From: Chloroflexota bacterium
GTDB lineage: Bacteria; Chloroflexota; Anaerolineae; Anaerolineales; Villigracilaceae
Reading direction: 5' to 3'
Length of the DNA: 42,845 bases
Assembly (NCBI GenBank): GCA_013152325.1
Contig: JAADGN010000019.1
Location: 1 to 42,845, forward strand
Shown piece after piece: positions 1 through 9,787 of this stretch. Within the stretch, counting starts at the first letter, position 1. Each line of letters begins with the position of its first letter. The notes beneath the pieces were generated by a model. It was given only the letters and a program-made list of their open reading frames with translations. It made no database searches and was not told the origin of the DNA. A program made the translations under genes and the position numbers.

Positions 1-6
1 AACCTG

Positions 7-80
7 TCCGAAAAATGCGTAGTAGCGACTTTTAGTCGCTGCTTGACGGCTGAAGCCGTTACTACAAAAGAATTTTCGGA
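7..80. repeat. Nested palindromic intergenic element (REP/MITE-like): outer arms TCCGAAAA/TTTTCGGA, then GTAGTA/TACTAC, enclosing two hairpins AGCGACttttaGTCGCT-like and ACGGCTgaAGCCGT
   Basis: Inverted repeats read directly in the sequence; non-coding position upstream of truB. Confidence 0.75.
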
Positions 81-213
81 TAGATACTAAATGCAATGAG
101 AACAGTATTGTCGTAACCTCTGCAAGGTTCTCGCCCCATGAAATGTCAGGGTTGTGAAACGAAATTTTTGCAAAAAAGTTGTAGGATTGTAATAGAAGGA
201 GGAAACCTCTCTA

Positions 214-1128
214 ATGAATAGTCAAGATACCAAGAACGCGATTTCCGGCGTCCTGGTTGTGGACAAACCTGTCGGCATGACTTCACATGATGTTGTGCAG
301 ATTGTCCGTCGGGGGACAGGCATCCGCCGCGCTGGACACACCGGCACCCTCGATCCGCGCGCTTCGGGCGTGCTGGTCATTCTGGTCGGTCCGGCAGTGC
401 GACTGAGCGAGTACGTTTCGGCTTCTGACAAGCGCTACCAGGCCATTATCCGTCTGGGCAGCGCCACCGATACTTACGATGCCGAAGGCCAATTTACTCG
501 TTCCGAGATTCCGATTGACATCACCGAAGAACAGTTCGAGCGAGAACTCAAGAAATTCGAAGGTGAGATTGAGCAAGTCCCGCCGCCTTATTCGGCTGTC
601 AAGGTTAAGGGACGCCGGGCGTATGAAATGGCTCGCAAGGGCGAAGAGGTAAAGCTGGAGCCGCGCAAGATCCAGGTGCACCACCTGGAAGTGCTCGAAT
701 GGGCGTCCCCCGAAGTGGTTGTGGACGTGCATTGTTCCTCGGGCACGTACGTGCGCTCGCTGGCAAATGATTTGGGCGAGGTGCTCGGCTGTGGGGCCTA
801 TTTGGTCGGGCTGCGGCGCACGAAGAATGGCCGCTTCTCCCTGCGCGATGCGGTTCCTTTGCGGAAGCTGAAAGAGGCTTTCGAGGTTGGCAACTGGTAC
901 CAATACTTGATCCCGGCCGCCGAATCGCTGGCAGATTGGCCCTCGGTCGAACTCGACCCGGACGAGGTGGAAGAAGTCCGGCATGGACACCGCGTCAAGG
1001 CCGATCCCGACAGCAAACCGGGACTGGTACGCGGCATCAGCATGGCCGGGGAGCTGGTCGCGCTGCTCGATCTGGTCGAGGGCGAAGACGGTTTGGAGTG
1101 GCAGCCGAAGAAGGTTTTCTTCTCGTAA
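214..1128 (+). CDS. truB: tRNA pseudouridine(55) synthase TruB
   Basis: GVLVVDKPVGMTSHDVV...GHTGTLDPRASGVLV hallmark motif; SD gaaggagg upstream; followed by ribF. Confidence 0.97.
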   Translation: MNSQDTKNAISGVLVVDKPVGMTSHDVVQIVRRGTGIRRAGHTGTLDPRASGVLVILVGPAVRLSEYVSASDKRYQAIIRLGSATDTYDAEGQFTRSEIPIDITEEQFERELKKFEGEIEQVPPPYSAVKVKGRRAYEMARKGEEVKLEPRKIQVHHLEVLEWASPEVVVDVHCSSGTYVRSLANDLGEVLGCGAYLVGLRRTKNGRFSLRDAVPLRKLKEAFEVGNWYQYLIPAAESLADWPSVELDPDEVEEVRHGHRVKADPDSKPGLVRGISMAGELVALLDLVEGEDGLEWQPKKVFFS

Positions 1129-1137
1129 AAATCTCTG

Positions 1138-2091
1138 ATGCTTCATGCACATTCGCTGGAAGACGTTTCGTTACAACGATCCTGGCTGGCTATCGGCGTC
1201 TTTGACGGCGTTCATCGCGGCCACCAGGAAATCCTTGCTCATCTCACGGCAGGCGCGCATGCAGTTGGCGCGTCTGCCGTTGTGCTCACCTTTTATCCGC
1301 ATCCTGCTGCGGTGTTGGGGAAACGGAACGGGCTGAAATATCTCACGTTGCCCGATGAAAAAGCGGCCCTGCTGGGCGACTTGGGCGTGGACGTGGTTGT
1401 CACGCACCCTTTTGACCATGACGTGGCCGCGCTGTCTGCCGAGGCGTTCATGACGCGCGTACAGGCACACTTGAATGCCGAGAAGTTGCTCATCGGCTAC
1501 GATTTTGCCCTTGGCCGTGAGCGGGAGGGTGATGCGGTTCGTTTGGCCGAGTTGGGGAAGAAGCTTGGGTTTACTCTCCAATCTTGTGCCCCGGTGACGT
1601 ATGGCGGCGAGATCGTTTCCTCCAGCCATATCCGCGCCTACTTGTCCGCGGGACGGGTGGCCGAGGCCGGGCAGGCGTTGGGACGTTACTATGCGCTGTG
1701 CGGCCCGGTCGTTCACGGCGATGGACGCGGCCGCAAGATCGACATCCCGACGGCGAATATCGATGTGCCCGCCGGGAAAGCTATCCCGGCCAATGGAGTC
1801 TATGCTTGTTGGGCTTATGTGGGGGACGAAAAGCACCTCGCGGTGACGAATGTCGGCGTCCGTCCGACGTTTACGCCGGATGAAGAGATTCCCGGCGTCG
1901 AAGCCCACCTGCTCGATTTTCGGCGCGATCTGTACGACCAGAATCTGAAACTGGAGTTTGTCACCCGTTTGCGTGATGAACAGAAATTCTCGTCGGTGGA
2001 GGCGTTGTTGGCGCAGATCCACAAAGATATTGCAAGGACGCGCGAAATATTGCGCGACCGCGCAGGTGTGAAGGCCGCCAAGAAGAAATAA
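1138..2091 (+). CDS. ribF: Bifunctional riboflavin kinase / FAD synthetase
   Basis: GVFDGVHRGHQEIL, GRKIDIPTANI, NVGVRPTF motifs; truB-ribF neighbourhood. Confidence 0.96.
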   Translation: MLHAHSLEDVSLQRSWLAIGVFDGVHRGHQEILAHLTAGAHAVGASAVVLTFYPHPAAVLGKRNGLKYLTLPDEKAALLGDLGVDVVVTHPFDHDVAALSAEAFMTRVQAHLNAEKLLIGYDFALGREREGDAVRLAELGKKLGFTLQSCAPVTYGGEIVSSSHIRAYLSAGRVAEAGQALGRYYALCGPVVHGDGRGRKIDIPTANIDVPAGKAIPANGVYACWAYVGDEKHLAVTNVGVRPTFTPDEEIPGVEAHLLDFRRDLYDQNLKLEFVTRLRDEQKFSSVEALLAQIHKDIARTREILRDRAGVKAAKKK

Positions 2092-2146
2092 GTCTTTGCG
2101 CCCTGGCGGCGCGAGAATTTTTATGTGTTTGCTTCCCTGGACTTGT

Positions 2147-2171
2147 GCCCCGTTGACGAACGGGGCTTTTT
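2147..2171 (+). terminator. Intrinsic terminator after ribF
   Basis: GCCCCGTTgacgAACGGGGC followed by TTTTTC. Confidence 0.88.
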
Positions 2172-2211
2172 CGTCTATAGTACCCAAAACACACCGAAAG
2201 GGGACTCCTCC

Positions 2212-2736
2212 ATGGATGAAAACACTTCCAATGCCAGGCAGGTTGAAGCGCTCATGGCCCTGGCGCAGCTCAAGCGGCAGGCCAAATCCGGCGCGAACAA
2301 TTTTTACTGGATCGCGGCGCTCTCGGTGGTCAATTCGTTGATTGCCCTTTTCGGCGGCGGGGTCAGCTTTGTGATCGGGTTGGGACTGACGCAAGTCATT
2401 GACGGCTTTGCTTTTCTGCTGGCGCAAGACCTCCCGGACGCGACCGTGCTCATCAAAGGCATTGGGCTGGCTTTGAGCATTGGCATCTCGGCCCTGTTCG
2501 CCTTGTTCGGTTATCTCTCCGGGAAGGGACAGCGCTGGGCTTTCATCGCGGGCATGGTCTTGTATGCGGGTGATGCGCTGCTTTTGCTCTTCTTCCAGGA
2601 TTGGTGGGGGGTTGGCTTTCACCTGTTCTTACTGTTCGGCCTTTTTGGGGGTCTGCAAGCGTTGCGGAAACTGCAGTCCATGCTGCCGCAAGTTTCCGCT
2701 GATATTCCTTTTTCGAAGGATGTCGGATACAACTGA
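2212..2736 (+). CDS. Multi-spanning membrane protein of unknown function
   Basis: In-frame ATG at 2212 within the listed ORF 2125-2736; several hydrophobic segments. Confidence 0.75.
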   Translation: MDENTSNARQVEALMALAQLKRQAKSGANNFYWIAALSVVNSLIALFGGGVSFVIGLGLTQVIDGFAFLLAQDLPDATVLIKGIGLALSIGISALFALFGYLSGKGQRWAFIAGMVLYAGDALLLLFFQDWWGVGFHLFLLFGLFGGLQALRKLQSMLPQVSADIPFSKDVGYN

Positions 2737-4149
2737 TGCCCAAACGTCAAGTCTATCTGCTTTCCCCCAAGGAACTTAGTCCGGAGACCATCGCAGTCGC
2801 CTTTGCCAAGACCTCCCGTTCGCCGCTCTCCTTCCGCGAGATCGCGGAGGAACTGAGCGACGAATCCAGCGCCCAATTCCACGAGAAGTGGGTCGTCGGT
2901 TACGGACACGCCTCGGTCGCGGAACACGCCGTGCTGCATCTCGCCATCGAGAATGTCTCGCGCGATTGAGTGTATTGAATCCAACCGCCTGGCCTCCTAC
3001 ACCGAGAAATCGACCCGCTACCAAAAATGGGACGCGGATGCCTTTGTCGTCCCGCCCGAACTGGAAGGCCACGCCCTGCGCGCCGACTACGAGCGCGCCG
3101 TCCGCGATCTCTTCCAGACTTATGCCGATTCGCTCGCCCCGACGCGCGCGCTCGTCGCCCGGCAGGCGCCGCGCCGCGGGAACGAATCCGACGCGGCCTG
3201 GGACCGCCGCATCCGCTCGCGCTATGTGGACGCCTGCCGTTTCCTGCTGCCCGCGGCCTCGCTGGCAAACGTCGGCGTGACGGCCAACGCGCGCGTGCTG
3301 GAGAACGCCATTCGCAAAATGCGCTCGCACCCGCTGGAGGAAGTGCGTCTTGTCGGGGAGCAGGTCAAGCAGGTCGCCCAGGGCGAGACGCCCACGCTGG
3401 TCAAATATGCTGAGGCCGTGCCGTACCTGGTGGAGACGAGCGATGAGCTTGCTCGCAGGAGCGGACGAACATCCGCCTCGACGAAAAACGACTGGTGCCG
3501 ATTGATGGATTACGACACAGACGGCGAGACGAAAATCCTGGCGGCGGCGTTGTATCGTTTCGGCGGGACGCCCTATGCCACGGCTCTGCAGAAGGTGCGT
3601 GCGGCCTCCGAAGCGGAGCGTGTTCAACTGGCCGAATCCTTGCTTGGACGTTTGTCCCGGCACGACATTCCCCTGCGCGAACTGGAATACGCGACCTATA
3701 CTTTCGACCTGGTCATGGATCAGGGCGCGTACTTCGAATTCAAGCGTCACCGCATGATGACGCAGACGCCGCAGGCGCTGACGACGCGGCTGGGGTATGC
3801 CGTGCCGCGGCTGATAACGGAAGCAGGCTTCGGGTCCCGGTATCGAGCCGCCATGGAGTCTGCTGCCGAGACCTACGAAAAATTGGCGGGGTTCAATCCG
3901 CATGTGGCGGCGTACGTCGTCCCCAACGGTTTCAACCGCCGCGTGCTGTGCACGTTCAACTTGCGCGAGGCCTATCATTTCTGCCAGTTGCGGGCCGCCG
4001 CCAACGCCCATTTTTCGATCCGCCGTGTGGCGTTCAAAATGTATGAAGAGATCGCCCGCGTGCATCCGCTGCTTTCGGCGTACATGCGCCTGCCGGAGGG
4101 GGAGACCTGGCGGGGGATCGAAGAAAAATATTTTGCGGCGGTAAGTTGA
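2736..4149 (+). pseudogene. ThyX-like (flavin-dependent thymidylate synthase family) tandem-domain protein, split into ORFs 2736-2969 and 2953-4149 by a +1 frame change
   Basis: ORF1 ends ...HASVAEHAVLHLAIENVSRD*; ORF2 begins MSRAIECIESNRLASYTEKSTRYQKW, the natural continuation of ThyX; ORF2 has a second ThyX-like half (FEFKRHRMMTQTPQALTTRLGY). Could be pseudogene, split gene or sequence error. Confidence 0.75.
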
Positions 4150-4162
4150 TATAATCGCGCCC

Positions 4163-5113
4163 ATGACGCGTACATCTTTTCTCTGGATGCTGACCGGGAT
4201 TCTGCTGCTGGCGGCTTGCTCCGCGGATGCGGCGCCGGATCGGACTCCGCCCCCGGCCGGTGATTTACAGCCCTATCAGACTCGCACCCCCAGCCCGACG
4301 CTGCCCCCGCCGACGGCTGTCCTGGCGGAGACGCCCATCCCCACGCCGACGCCGTTCGCCTACACGGTTGCCGCGGGCGACACCATGCTGGGCATTGCGC
4401 TCAGGTTTGGCGTCACCCTGGAAGAGCTGATGGCTGCCAATCCGGAGGTGTCGCCTTCGGCCATGGCGGTGGGACAGGATTTGCGCATTCCCAGCGACCC
4501 GCAGAACATCTCCGGCGAGCCGACGCCCACGCCCGTCCCGTTGACCGTGTCGCAGGCGCGCTGTTATGCGACCGTTGAGCGGGGCATGTGGTGTCTGGCG
4601 CTGGTGCGCAACGACTATCCCGATATGCTCGAAAATATCTCCGCGCAGATCACCCTGCTCGATGCGAGCGGCCAGTCTCTGGCCAGCCAGACCGTGTTCA
4701 CGCTGCTCGATATTTTGCCGCCGGGGGAGGCTTTGCCGTTGGCGGCTTTCTTCCCGCCCGGCGTCCCCGTGGACGCGCAGCCGCGCGTCCAGATGTTGAC
4801 GGCCATCCGGCTGCTGCCGGGCGACGCGCGTTACCTGCCGGCCATTTTGCAGAACACGCTCACGCTCGTGGACTGGTCGGGCCGCACGGCCCAGGTCAGC
4901 GGGGAGGTGCGGTTGCCCGCGGGGAGCGAGGCTGCCAGTCAGGTTTGGGTGGCGGCGACGGCTTACGACGCGGATGGAAATGTGGTTGGCGTGCGGCGCT
5001 GGGATGCAGGCGGCGGGCTGGAGCCTGGGAGCAGGATGAAGTTTGGCCTAACGGTGGCAAGCCTGGGGCCTGCGATCGAACGGGTTGAGTTGGTCGTCGA
5101 GGCAAGGCCGTGA
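4163..5113 (+). CDS. LysM-domain lipoprotein
   Basis: Lipobox LLLAAC; Thr/Pro-rich linker; YTVAAGDTMLGIALRFGVTLEELMAANPEVSPSAMAVGQDLRIP is a LysM repeat. Confidence 0.88.
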   Translation: MTRTSFLWMLTGILLLAACSADAAPDRTPPPAGDLQPYQTRTPSPTLPPPTAVLAETPIPTPTPFAYTVAAGDTMLGIALRFGVTLEELMAANPEVSPSAMAVGQDLRIPSDPQNISGEPTPTPVPLTVSQARCYATVERGMWCLALVRNDYPDMLENISAQITLLDASGQSLASQTVFTLLDILPPGEALPLAAFFPPGVPVDAQPRVQMLTAIRLLPGDARYLPAILQNTLTLVDWSGRTAQVSGEVRLPAGSEAASQVWVAATAYDADGNVVGVRRWDAGGGLEPGSRMKFGLTVASLGPAIERVELVVEARP

Positions 5114-5121
5114 TGAAATAG

Positions 5122-5160
5122 ACCTCCCGCAGGTTCCAAGCCAGAGGGAGGTCATTGTTT
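5122..5160 (+). terminator. Intrinsic terminator-like hairpin
   Basis: GACCTCCC...GGGAGGTC followed by a T-rich tract (attgtttt). Confidence 0.65.
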
Positions 5161-5196
5161 TGCGAAGGTCAAAGGCCTTTGCAAGATGAATGAGAA

Positions 5197-7320
5197 TTAT
5201 TCTCCCCAATCCAGCCACAAATAGCGTTCCAGGGGGATGTCGATCGGTGTCCACACATACCCTTTCACATACGGCTTGACCAGCACGTACGAAAGATTGT
5301 GCACGGTGAAGAGCACCGGCGCGTCGTCCACGATGATCTGCTCGGCCTGTTGGTAGAGGGCGATGCGCTTGCTTACGTCCTGCTCGACGCGCGCCTGTTC
5401 GAGCAGCGCGTCGAGGGCCGGGTTGCTGTAATTGCCGTTGTTCTGCGGCGAGCCGGTGTGGAACAGGATATCGGCGAAATTTTCCGGGTCGGGATAGTCG
5501 GCGCACCAGCCGGTCTTGAAGAGCTGGCCGTGGTGACCGGCATAGATCTCGTCTATGTAACGGTCGGGCTCGATGTTCTCGATGGTGATGGACACGCCCA
5601 GGTTTTGCTCCCACATCTGCGCCATCGCCGCGACGCTGTGCCCGGCGTCGTTGCCGATGCCCGCGTCGGTGTAGACGATGGGCGGCAGGCCGTCCGGGCC
5701 GCCGTATTTCGATTCCGCCAAAAGCTGGCGGGCGCGCTCGGGGTCGTAGGGCAGGCCCTGAAGGTCGATGTTGAATCCAGGCAGGCCGGGGGGATAAAGG
5801 CCGTGCGCGGGCAGCGCGTTGCCGCTCAGCACCACGTCGATATAGCGCTGACGGTCGAAGGCCATGCTGAAGGCCTGCCGGACTTTCACATCGTCGAAAG
5901 GCGGCTGGGTCACGTCGAAGACCACGTAGCCGGTGCACAGATTGACGCCGGTGTGCAGGTCGTTGTGCAGCGGTTCTTCGGGGTCGCTGACGCGCGGCAC
6001 GGCGTAGGAGTAGACGGCGGTCATGTCGATTTCCCCGGATTCGTACAGGCGCAGGCCCACGCCGGAGAACAACTGCACGATAATGGTCGGGATGGCGGGC
6101 GGGCCGAGATAGAAATCCTCGTTGCGCTCGTAGACCATGACCTCGAAGCGTTTCCATTCGGTCAGCTTGTAGGGGCCGGTGCCGTTGGGCGTGCGATACC
6201 ACTCCGGGCCGGATTCGACATTGGCCTGGTCTACCACGAAAGCGGTCGGGTAGGTCAGTTTGAGCAGGAAGTAGGGCTTGGGCGCGTCGATGGTGACTTG
6301 CAGGGTGTGCTCGTCGAGGGCTTTGAGACCCGCGATATGTTCGGCCTGGCCGGCATTCATCTCCCGAACGCCGAGGATGTCGCCCAGGTAGGTCAGGACG
6401 GTGTCGGACTGGATCCCGGGGCTGGCGGCGCGTTCCCAGGAGTAGACCACGTCTTGGGCGGTGACCGGTTTCCCGTCGTGGAAGCGGGCGTTCTGCCGTA
6501 AATGGAAGGTGTAGACCGTGCCGTCGGCGCTGATTTCCCACGATTCGGCCAGTTCCGGGACGAGGTTCAACTGCGGGTCGAAAGAGACCAGTCCGCTGAA
6601 GGCCAGTTTGTCGCCGGAGCTGTGGGTCGTGGCCGGGTCGTAGCTGCGCGGGTTGGTGCTTTCGCCGCCCAGCAGGATCAGGGCCTGGTCGCGCGGGGTG
6701 TTCGCGATCTTGGGCGTCTCGAATTGCATCGAGCGGACGACGAGCGACAGGGCGGTGTCGGCCTGGTCGTAAAACTCCGGTTCGCCGAAGGCCAGGACGA
6801 CAAAGGCATGCCCGCCGTGGATGGCAGTCGTCAGGCTGATCTTGAGCAGCAGATCGTCGTCGCTGCGATGGCCTGTGGCGAGGGTTTGCCAGGCCTGCTG
6901 GCCGCTGTCGAGTTGGATGGCCTCGTCGCTCAGGACATCGACATTCGACAGATCGCTGAATGTTTGCTCTTTGAGTTCAGCAGCCAGCGATTCAAGCGTG
7001 TCGCCCGGATCCAGCGGTACGGTATACAGCACGGCGTAAACGTCATAATCCGGGTTGACGAACCAGGTCAGGCCGCCGTCGCTGCTGGCGTCTTCCGTTT
7101 TCCAGTCGAGCGGATAATAGACCTGCACGCCATAATCAGGGTTGTTGTAGGTGTTGGCGTCCGGCCGCGCTGTGGCGGTTGGGGTTTCCGTGATGAGCAG
7201 CGCATCGGGAGCAACGGGCGTATCCGGGATGGTCGTCGTGTCGGGCAGTCCCGCTGTCAACTGGCAGGCCAGCAGGAAGGGCAGCAGCAGAAAGATGAGT
7301 TTGCGTGGGAGAGTGGTCAT
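5197..7320 (-). CDS. ABC-type oligopeptide/dipeptide solute-binding lipoprotein (SBP_bac_5 family) with an extra N-terminal domain
   Basis: Lipobox FLLAC; LVPELAESWEISADGTVYTFHLRQNARFHDGKPVTAQDVVYSWER is the family signature. Confidence 0.93.
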   Translation of the reverse strand: MTTLPRKLIFLLLPFLLACQLTAGLPDTTTIPDTPVAPDALLITETPTATARPDANTYNNPDYGVQVYYPLDWKTEDASSDGGLTWFVNPDYDVYAVLYTVPLDPGDTLESLAAELKEQTFSDLSNVDVLSDEAIQLDSGQQAWQTLATGHRSDDDLLLKISLTTAIHGGHAFVVLAFGEPEFYDQADTALSLVVRSMQFETPKIANTPRDQALILLGGESTNPRSYDPATTHSSGDKLAFSGLVSFDPQLNLVPELAESWEISADGTVYTFHLRQNARFHDGKPVTAQDVVYSWERAASPGIQSDTVLTYLGDILGVREMNAGQAEHIAGLKALDEHTLQVTIDAPKPYFLLKLTYPTAFVVDQANVESGPEWYRTPNGTGPYKLTEWKRFEVMVYERNEDFYLGPPAIPTIIVQLFSGVGLRLYESGEIDMTAVYSYAVPRVSDPEEPLHNDLHTGVNLCTGYVVFDVTQPPFDDVKVRQAFSMAFDRQRYIDVVLSGNALPAHGLYPPGLPGFNIDLQGLPYDPERARQLLAESKYGGPDGLPPIVYTDAGIGNDAGHSVAAMAQMWEQNLGVSITIENIEPDRYIDEIYAGHHGQLFKTGWCADYPDPENFADILFHTGSPQNNGNYSNPALDALLEQARVEQDVSKRIALYQQAEQIIVDDAPVLFTVHNLSYVLVKPYVKGYVWTPIDIPLERYLWLDWGE

Positions 7321-8687
7321 TTGTCCGCATTCCTTCGACGGTAGAAGAGAAAGGCTCCGGAGATGCTGAGAAGCATGACGAGGCAGCAGGCCGAGATCCA
7401 GATGGCGGCTGGTATGGAAGCAGGCGCGGCGTCCGTCTCTGTTTGGGCGGTAACGGCAGCGGGCGTCTCGTCCACGAGGGGGAGCGGGGTGGGCGTGACG
7501 ACCAGCGGCGCGCCGGAGATGGGCACGATGGTCGGGACGGGCGTGGGCTGCGGCGTGGCAGTCGGATTCGGGGCAATGGCGCGCGGTTGTGCGCCGATAT
7601 TTTCCCGCCAGGCGTCCTCCAGGCCGTCCACGTTGAAGCCGTAGGTCTGGGTCAGGGCCTCGTCGATGACCGCGCCGTCGCGCAGGGCCAGCAGCAGGGC
7701 GGTCATTTTGTCGCGCCCGTATTGCTCGATCAGGAATTTGACGATGCTGTAGGATTCGCTGTACGAAAGGTCGGCCCGGTCGGGTATTTCGGAGAAGCCG
7801 CCGCTCAGGGAGCGTACCGAAAAAAGCTTGTCGTCGGCGATGGCGTCATCCAATTGTTTGCGGGAATACGCTTCGAGTTCGCCCTCGCTGTAGACGGCCA
7901 GCCCCTCGTTGAGCCAGGTCGGGACGTCGCCCAGACAGGAGAAGGTCAGGTGGCCGACCAGGACGTGGGTCAGTTCGTGGACGATCGTGTCTTTGCCCCA
8001 GTCCAGGTCGGATGGGGCGATGCCGATGATGACGATGCTGTGGCCGGGGAAGGCCATGCCGCCGGTCCAGGACGGCTCGTACAGGATGGCGTCCCGCATG
8101 TCTGTGGTGTTGGCGTAGATGTACAGGTCGACCGGCTGCTCGGTGACCAGTCCCGCGTCCTGTTCCAGGCGGGCCAGCCCTTGCACGGCGGCGGTGTGCA
8201 ATTCCTGCCCGAAAGCCCGACCGCTGTCGTACCAGTGCAGGCGGATATTGCCGCCGCTGATGGTCTGCCAGTCGTGCTGCTCGTCCAGCCAGGTGATGGT
8301 TTGCGGAGCGGTCACGATCTCGCGGCCAGATTCATCCATCACCCGCCAGCGCCACCAAATCTGTGTGCCGGGCGGCAGCGACCCGGACTGCTTCATCTCC
8401 CACGTCCATTCGGCGGAGATGGATTTGCCGGGCGTGAACTGCGGAAAGGCCATTGCGACGACCGTACCGCAGGTCAACTGTTCGGAGCCGTATTCCAGCA
8501 CGACCGAAGTGATGACCGCCTCGCTTCGAAGGTCGGCGCTGAAGGTGATACTGTCGGGGAAGTTGAGCGCAGCCCGGTCGTCCGTGACGCTGATATCCGC
8601 CAGCCGGCTGGCTCCCGCCGTGGAGATGGGCAGCAGGGTCAGCACAAGGGCCAGCGCCAGGCTGAAGATGATGGGTTTGGTTCTCAT
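7317..8687 (-). CDS. Secreted/membrane-anchored zinc metallopeptidase (peptidase MA-like gluzincin)
   Basis: VHELTHVLVGHL...PTWLNEGLAVYSEG (HExxH + NEG); signal peptide from MRTKPIIF; C-terminal TM helix. Stop overlaps the next start (ATGA). Confidence 0.85.
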   Translation of the reverse strand: MRTKPIIFSLALALVLTLLPISTAGASRLADISVTDDRAALNFPDSITFSADLRSEAVITSVVLEYGSEQLTCGTVVAMAFPQFTPGKSISAEWTWEMKQSGSLPPGTQIWWRWRVMDESGREIVTAPQTITWLDEQHDWQTISGGNIRLHWYDSGRAFGQELHTAAVQGLARLEQDAGLVTEQPVDLYIYANTTDMRDAILYEPSWTGGMAFPGHSIVIIGIAPSDLDWGKDTIVHELTHVLVGHLTFSCLGDVPTWLNEGLAVYSEGELEAYSRKQLDDAIADDKLFSVRSLSGGFSEIPDRADLSYSESYSIVKFLIEQYGRDKMTALLLALRDGAVIDEALTQTYGFNVDGLEDAWRENIGAQPRAIAPNPTATPQPTPVPTIVPISGAPLVVTPTPLPLVDETPAAVTAQTETDAAPASIPAAIWISACCLVMLLSISGAFLFYRRRNADK

Positions 8688-8857
8688 AAGCGTCCTTTTC
8701 TCGGCTTTTGGTAGAGTGTAGCACAGGATGGTGGAATGCACAAAAAGGCAGGGCAGCAACTGTGGAGACGGCTGGCAAGGTCAAGGTGAGCAGCGGCGGC
8801 TGGGATTGATTGACGGGCGTCTTATCGGCTACCTTTCAATTGTGAAAACCGGCCTAT

Positions 8858-8886
8858 TTGACGCATCACGGCCTTGCATGTATAAT
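8858..8886 (+). promoter_or_regulatory. Near-consensus sigma70 promoter: TTGACG - 17 nt - TATAAT
   Basis: -35 at 8858-8863, -10 at 8881-8886; about 50 nt upstream of the first gene of the signalling operon. Confidence 0.85.
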
Positions 8887-8936
8887 CTTTTCAATTCTTT
8901 TGCTCCCCTGATGGGGGGCATTTCTTGAGGCCTGCT

Positions 8937-9752
8937 ATGGCATTGCGCGGCAACCTGCGCGACTTTACGATTACCCAACTGCTTAACCTGATCAACCTGG
9001 CGCACAAGACGGGGACGCTCATAGTGGATGGTCCCAATGAGACGGCCCAGGTCGCTTTCCGCGAGGGGAAGCTGGCTTATGCCGCGATAGGGCAGGAAGA
9101 TAACAGCCTGGCGACCATTTTGCACAAAGGCAGCAAGTTGACTGCCAACCAGTACCTCGCGATCAAGCAGCGTTCTGACCATGTGTCGGACAAGGAACTT
9201 GGGTTGTTGTTGATCAACGCTGGCTATGTCTCGCAAGAAGATATCCTTGCCAGTTTGCAGCAGTATTTTATAGACATCACCCGGCGGCTTTTCACCTGGG
9301 TGGAAGGCTTCTTCCGCTTTGAGAACGACATGTTGCCGCCGGAAGACCGCATCAATATCCGACTTGACCTGGAAAATCTGATCATCGAAGGCTCGCGCCA
9401 ACTGCGTGAGTGGGAACAGTTGCAGGATGAGATTCCCAGCCTGGAGATGGCGCTCAAATTTACGGACCGACCGGGCGCGAATCTGCGCAATATCAATTTG
9501 AGCGTGGAGGAGTGGCGGGTCGTTTCTTATATCACGCCCAAGAATACCATCAGTCAGATCGCCAAAGCGACGAAAATGAACGAGTTGGAGATCCGCCGAA
9601 TTGTGTACGGCTTGCTGCAGGCGGGGTTGGTGGAGATCGTTCGGCCAGAAGGCGCTCCGCTTCCGATGACCTCGAATATGTTCCCAACACAGGACAAAGA
9701 AGAACAGAAATCCTTGGTCAATCGCTTGATCAAACGCATTCGTTCAATGTAG
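8937..9752 (+). CDS. DUF4388 (PATAN-type) domain protein with C-terminal winged-helix-like segment
   Basis: MALRGNLRDFTITQLLNLINLAHKTGTLIVDG...VAFREGKLAYA; ATG at 8937 preferred over TTG at 8925. Confidence 0.87.
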   Translation: MALRGNLRDFTITQLLNLINLAHKTGTLIVDGPNETAQVAFREGKLAYAAIGQEDNSLATILHKGSKLTANQYLAIKQRSDHVSDKELGLLLINAGYVSQEDILASLQQYFIDITRRLFTWVEGFFRFENDMLPPEDRINIRLDLENLIIEGSRQLREWEQLQDEIPSLEMALKFTDRPGANLRNINLSVEEWRVVSYITPKNTISQIAKATKMNELEIRRIVYGLLQAGLVEIVRPEGAPLPMTSNMFPTQDKEEQKSLVNRLIKRIRSM

Positions 9753-9787
9753 CGCATTCAAATCTTTTTAATTCAAGGATAGACATT

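Noticed and set aside
1171-2622. 483-aa minus-strand ORF across ribF
   Set aside because: Spans ribF, a terminator and the next gene in antisense; no recognisable family.
2955-2970. Programmed +1 ribosomal frameshift in the ThyX-like gene
   Set aside because: GAU-UGA lacks the SD-like stimulator or slippery context known from prfB-type sites; indel or split gene is more economical, though not excluded.
2776-4164. 462-aa minus-strand ORF across the ThyX-like gene
   Set aside because: Antisense to recognisable ThyX-like sequence; Arg-rich and without domain signature.
5299-6501. 400-aa plus-strand ORF antisense to the solute-binding protein (also 6502-7344 and 7305-8714)
   Set aside because: Complementary to clear SBP/peptidase genes; Gly/Val/Asp/Arg-rich composition typical of spurious antisense ORFs.
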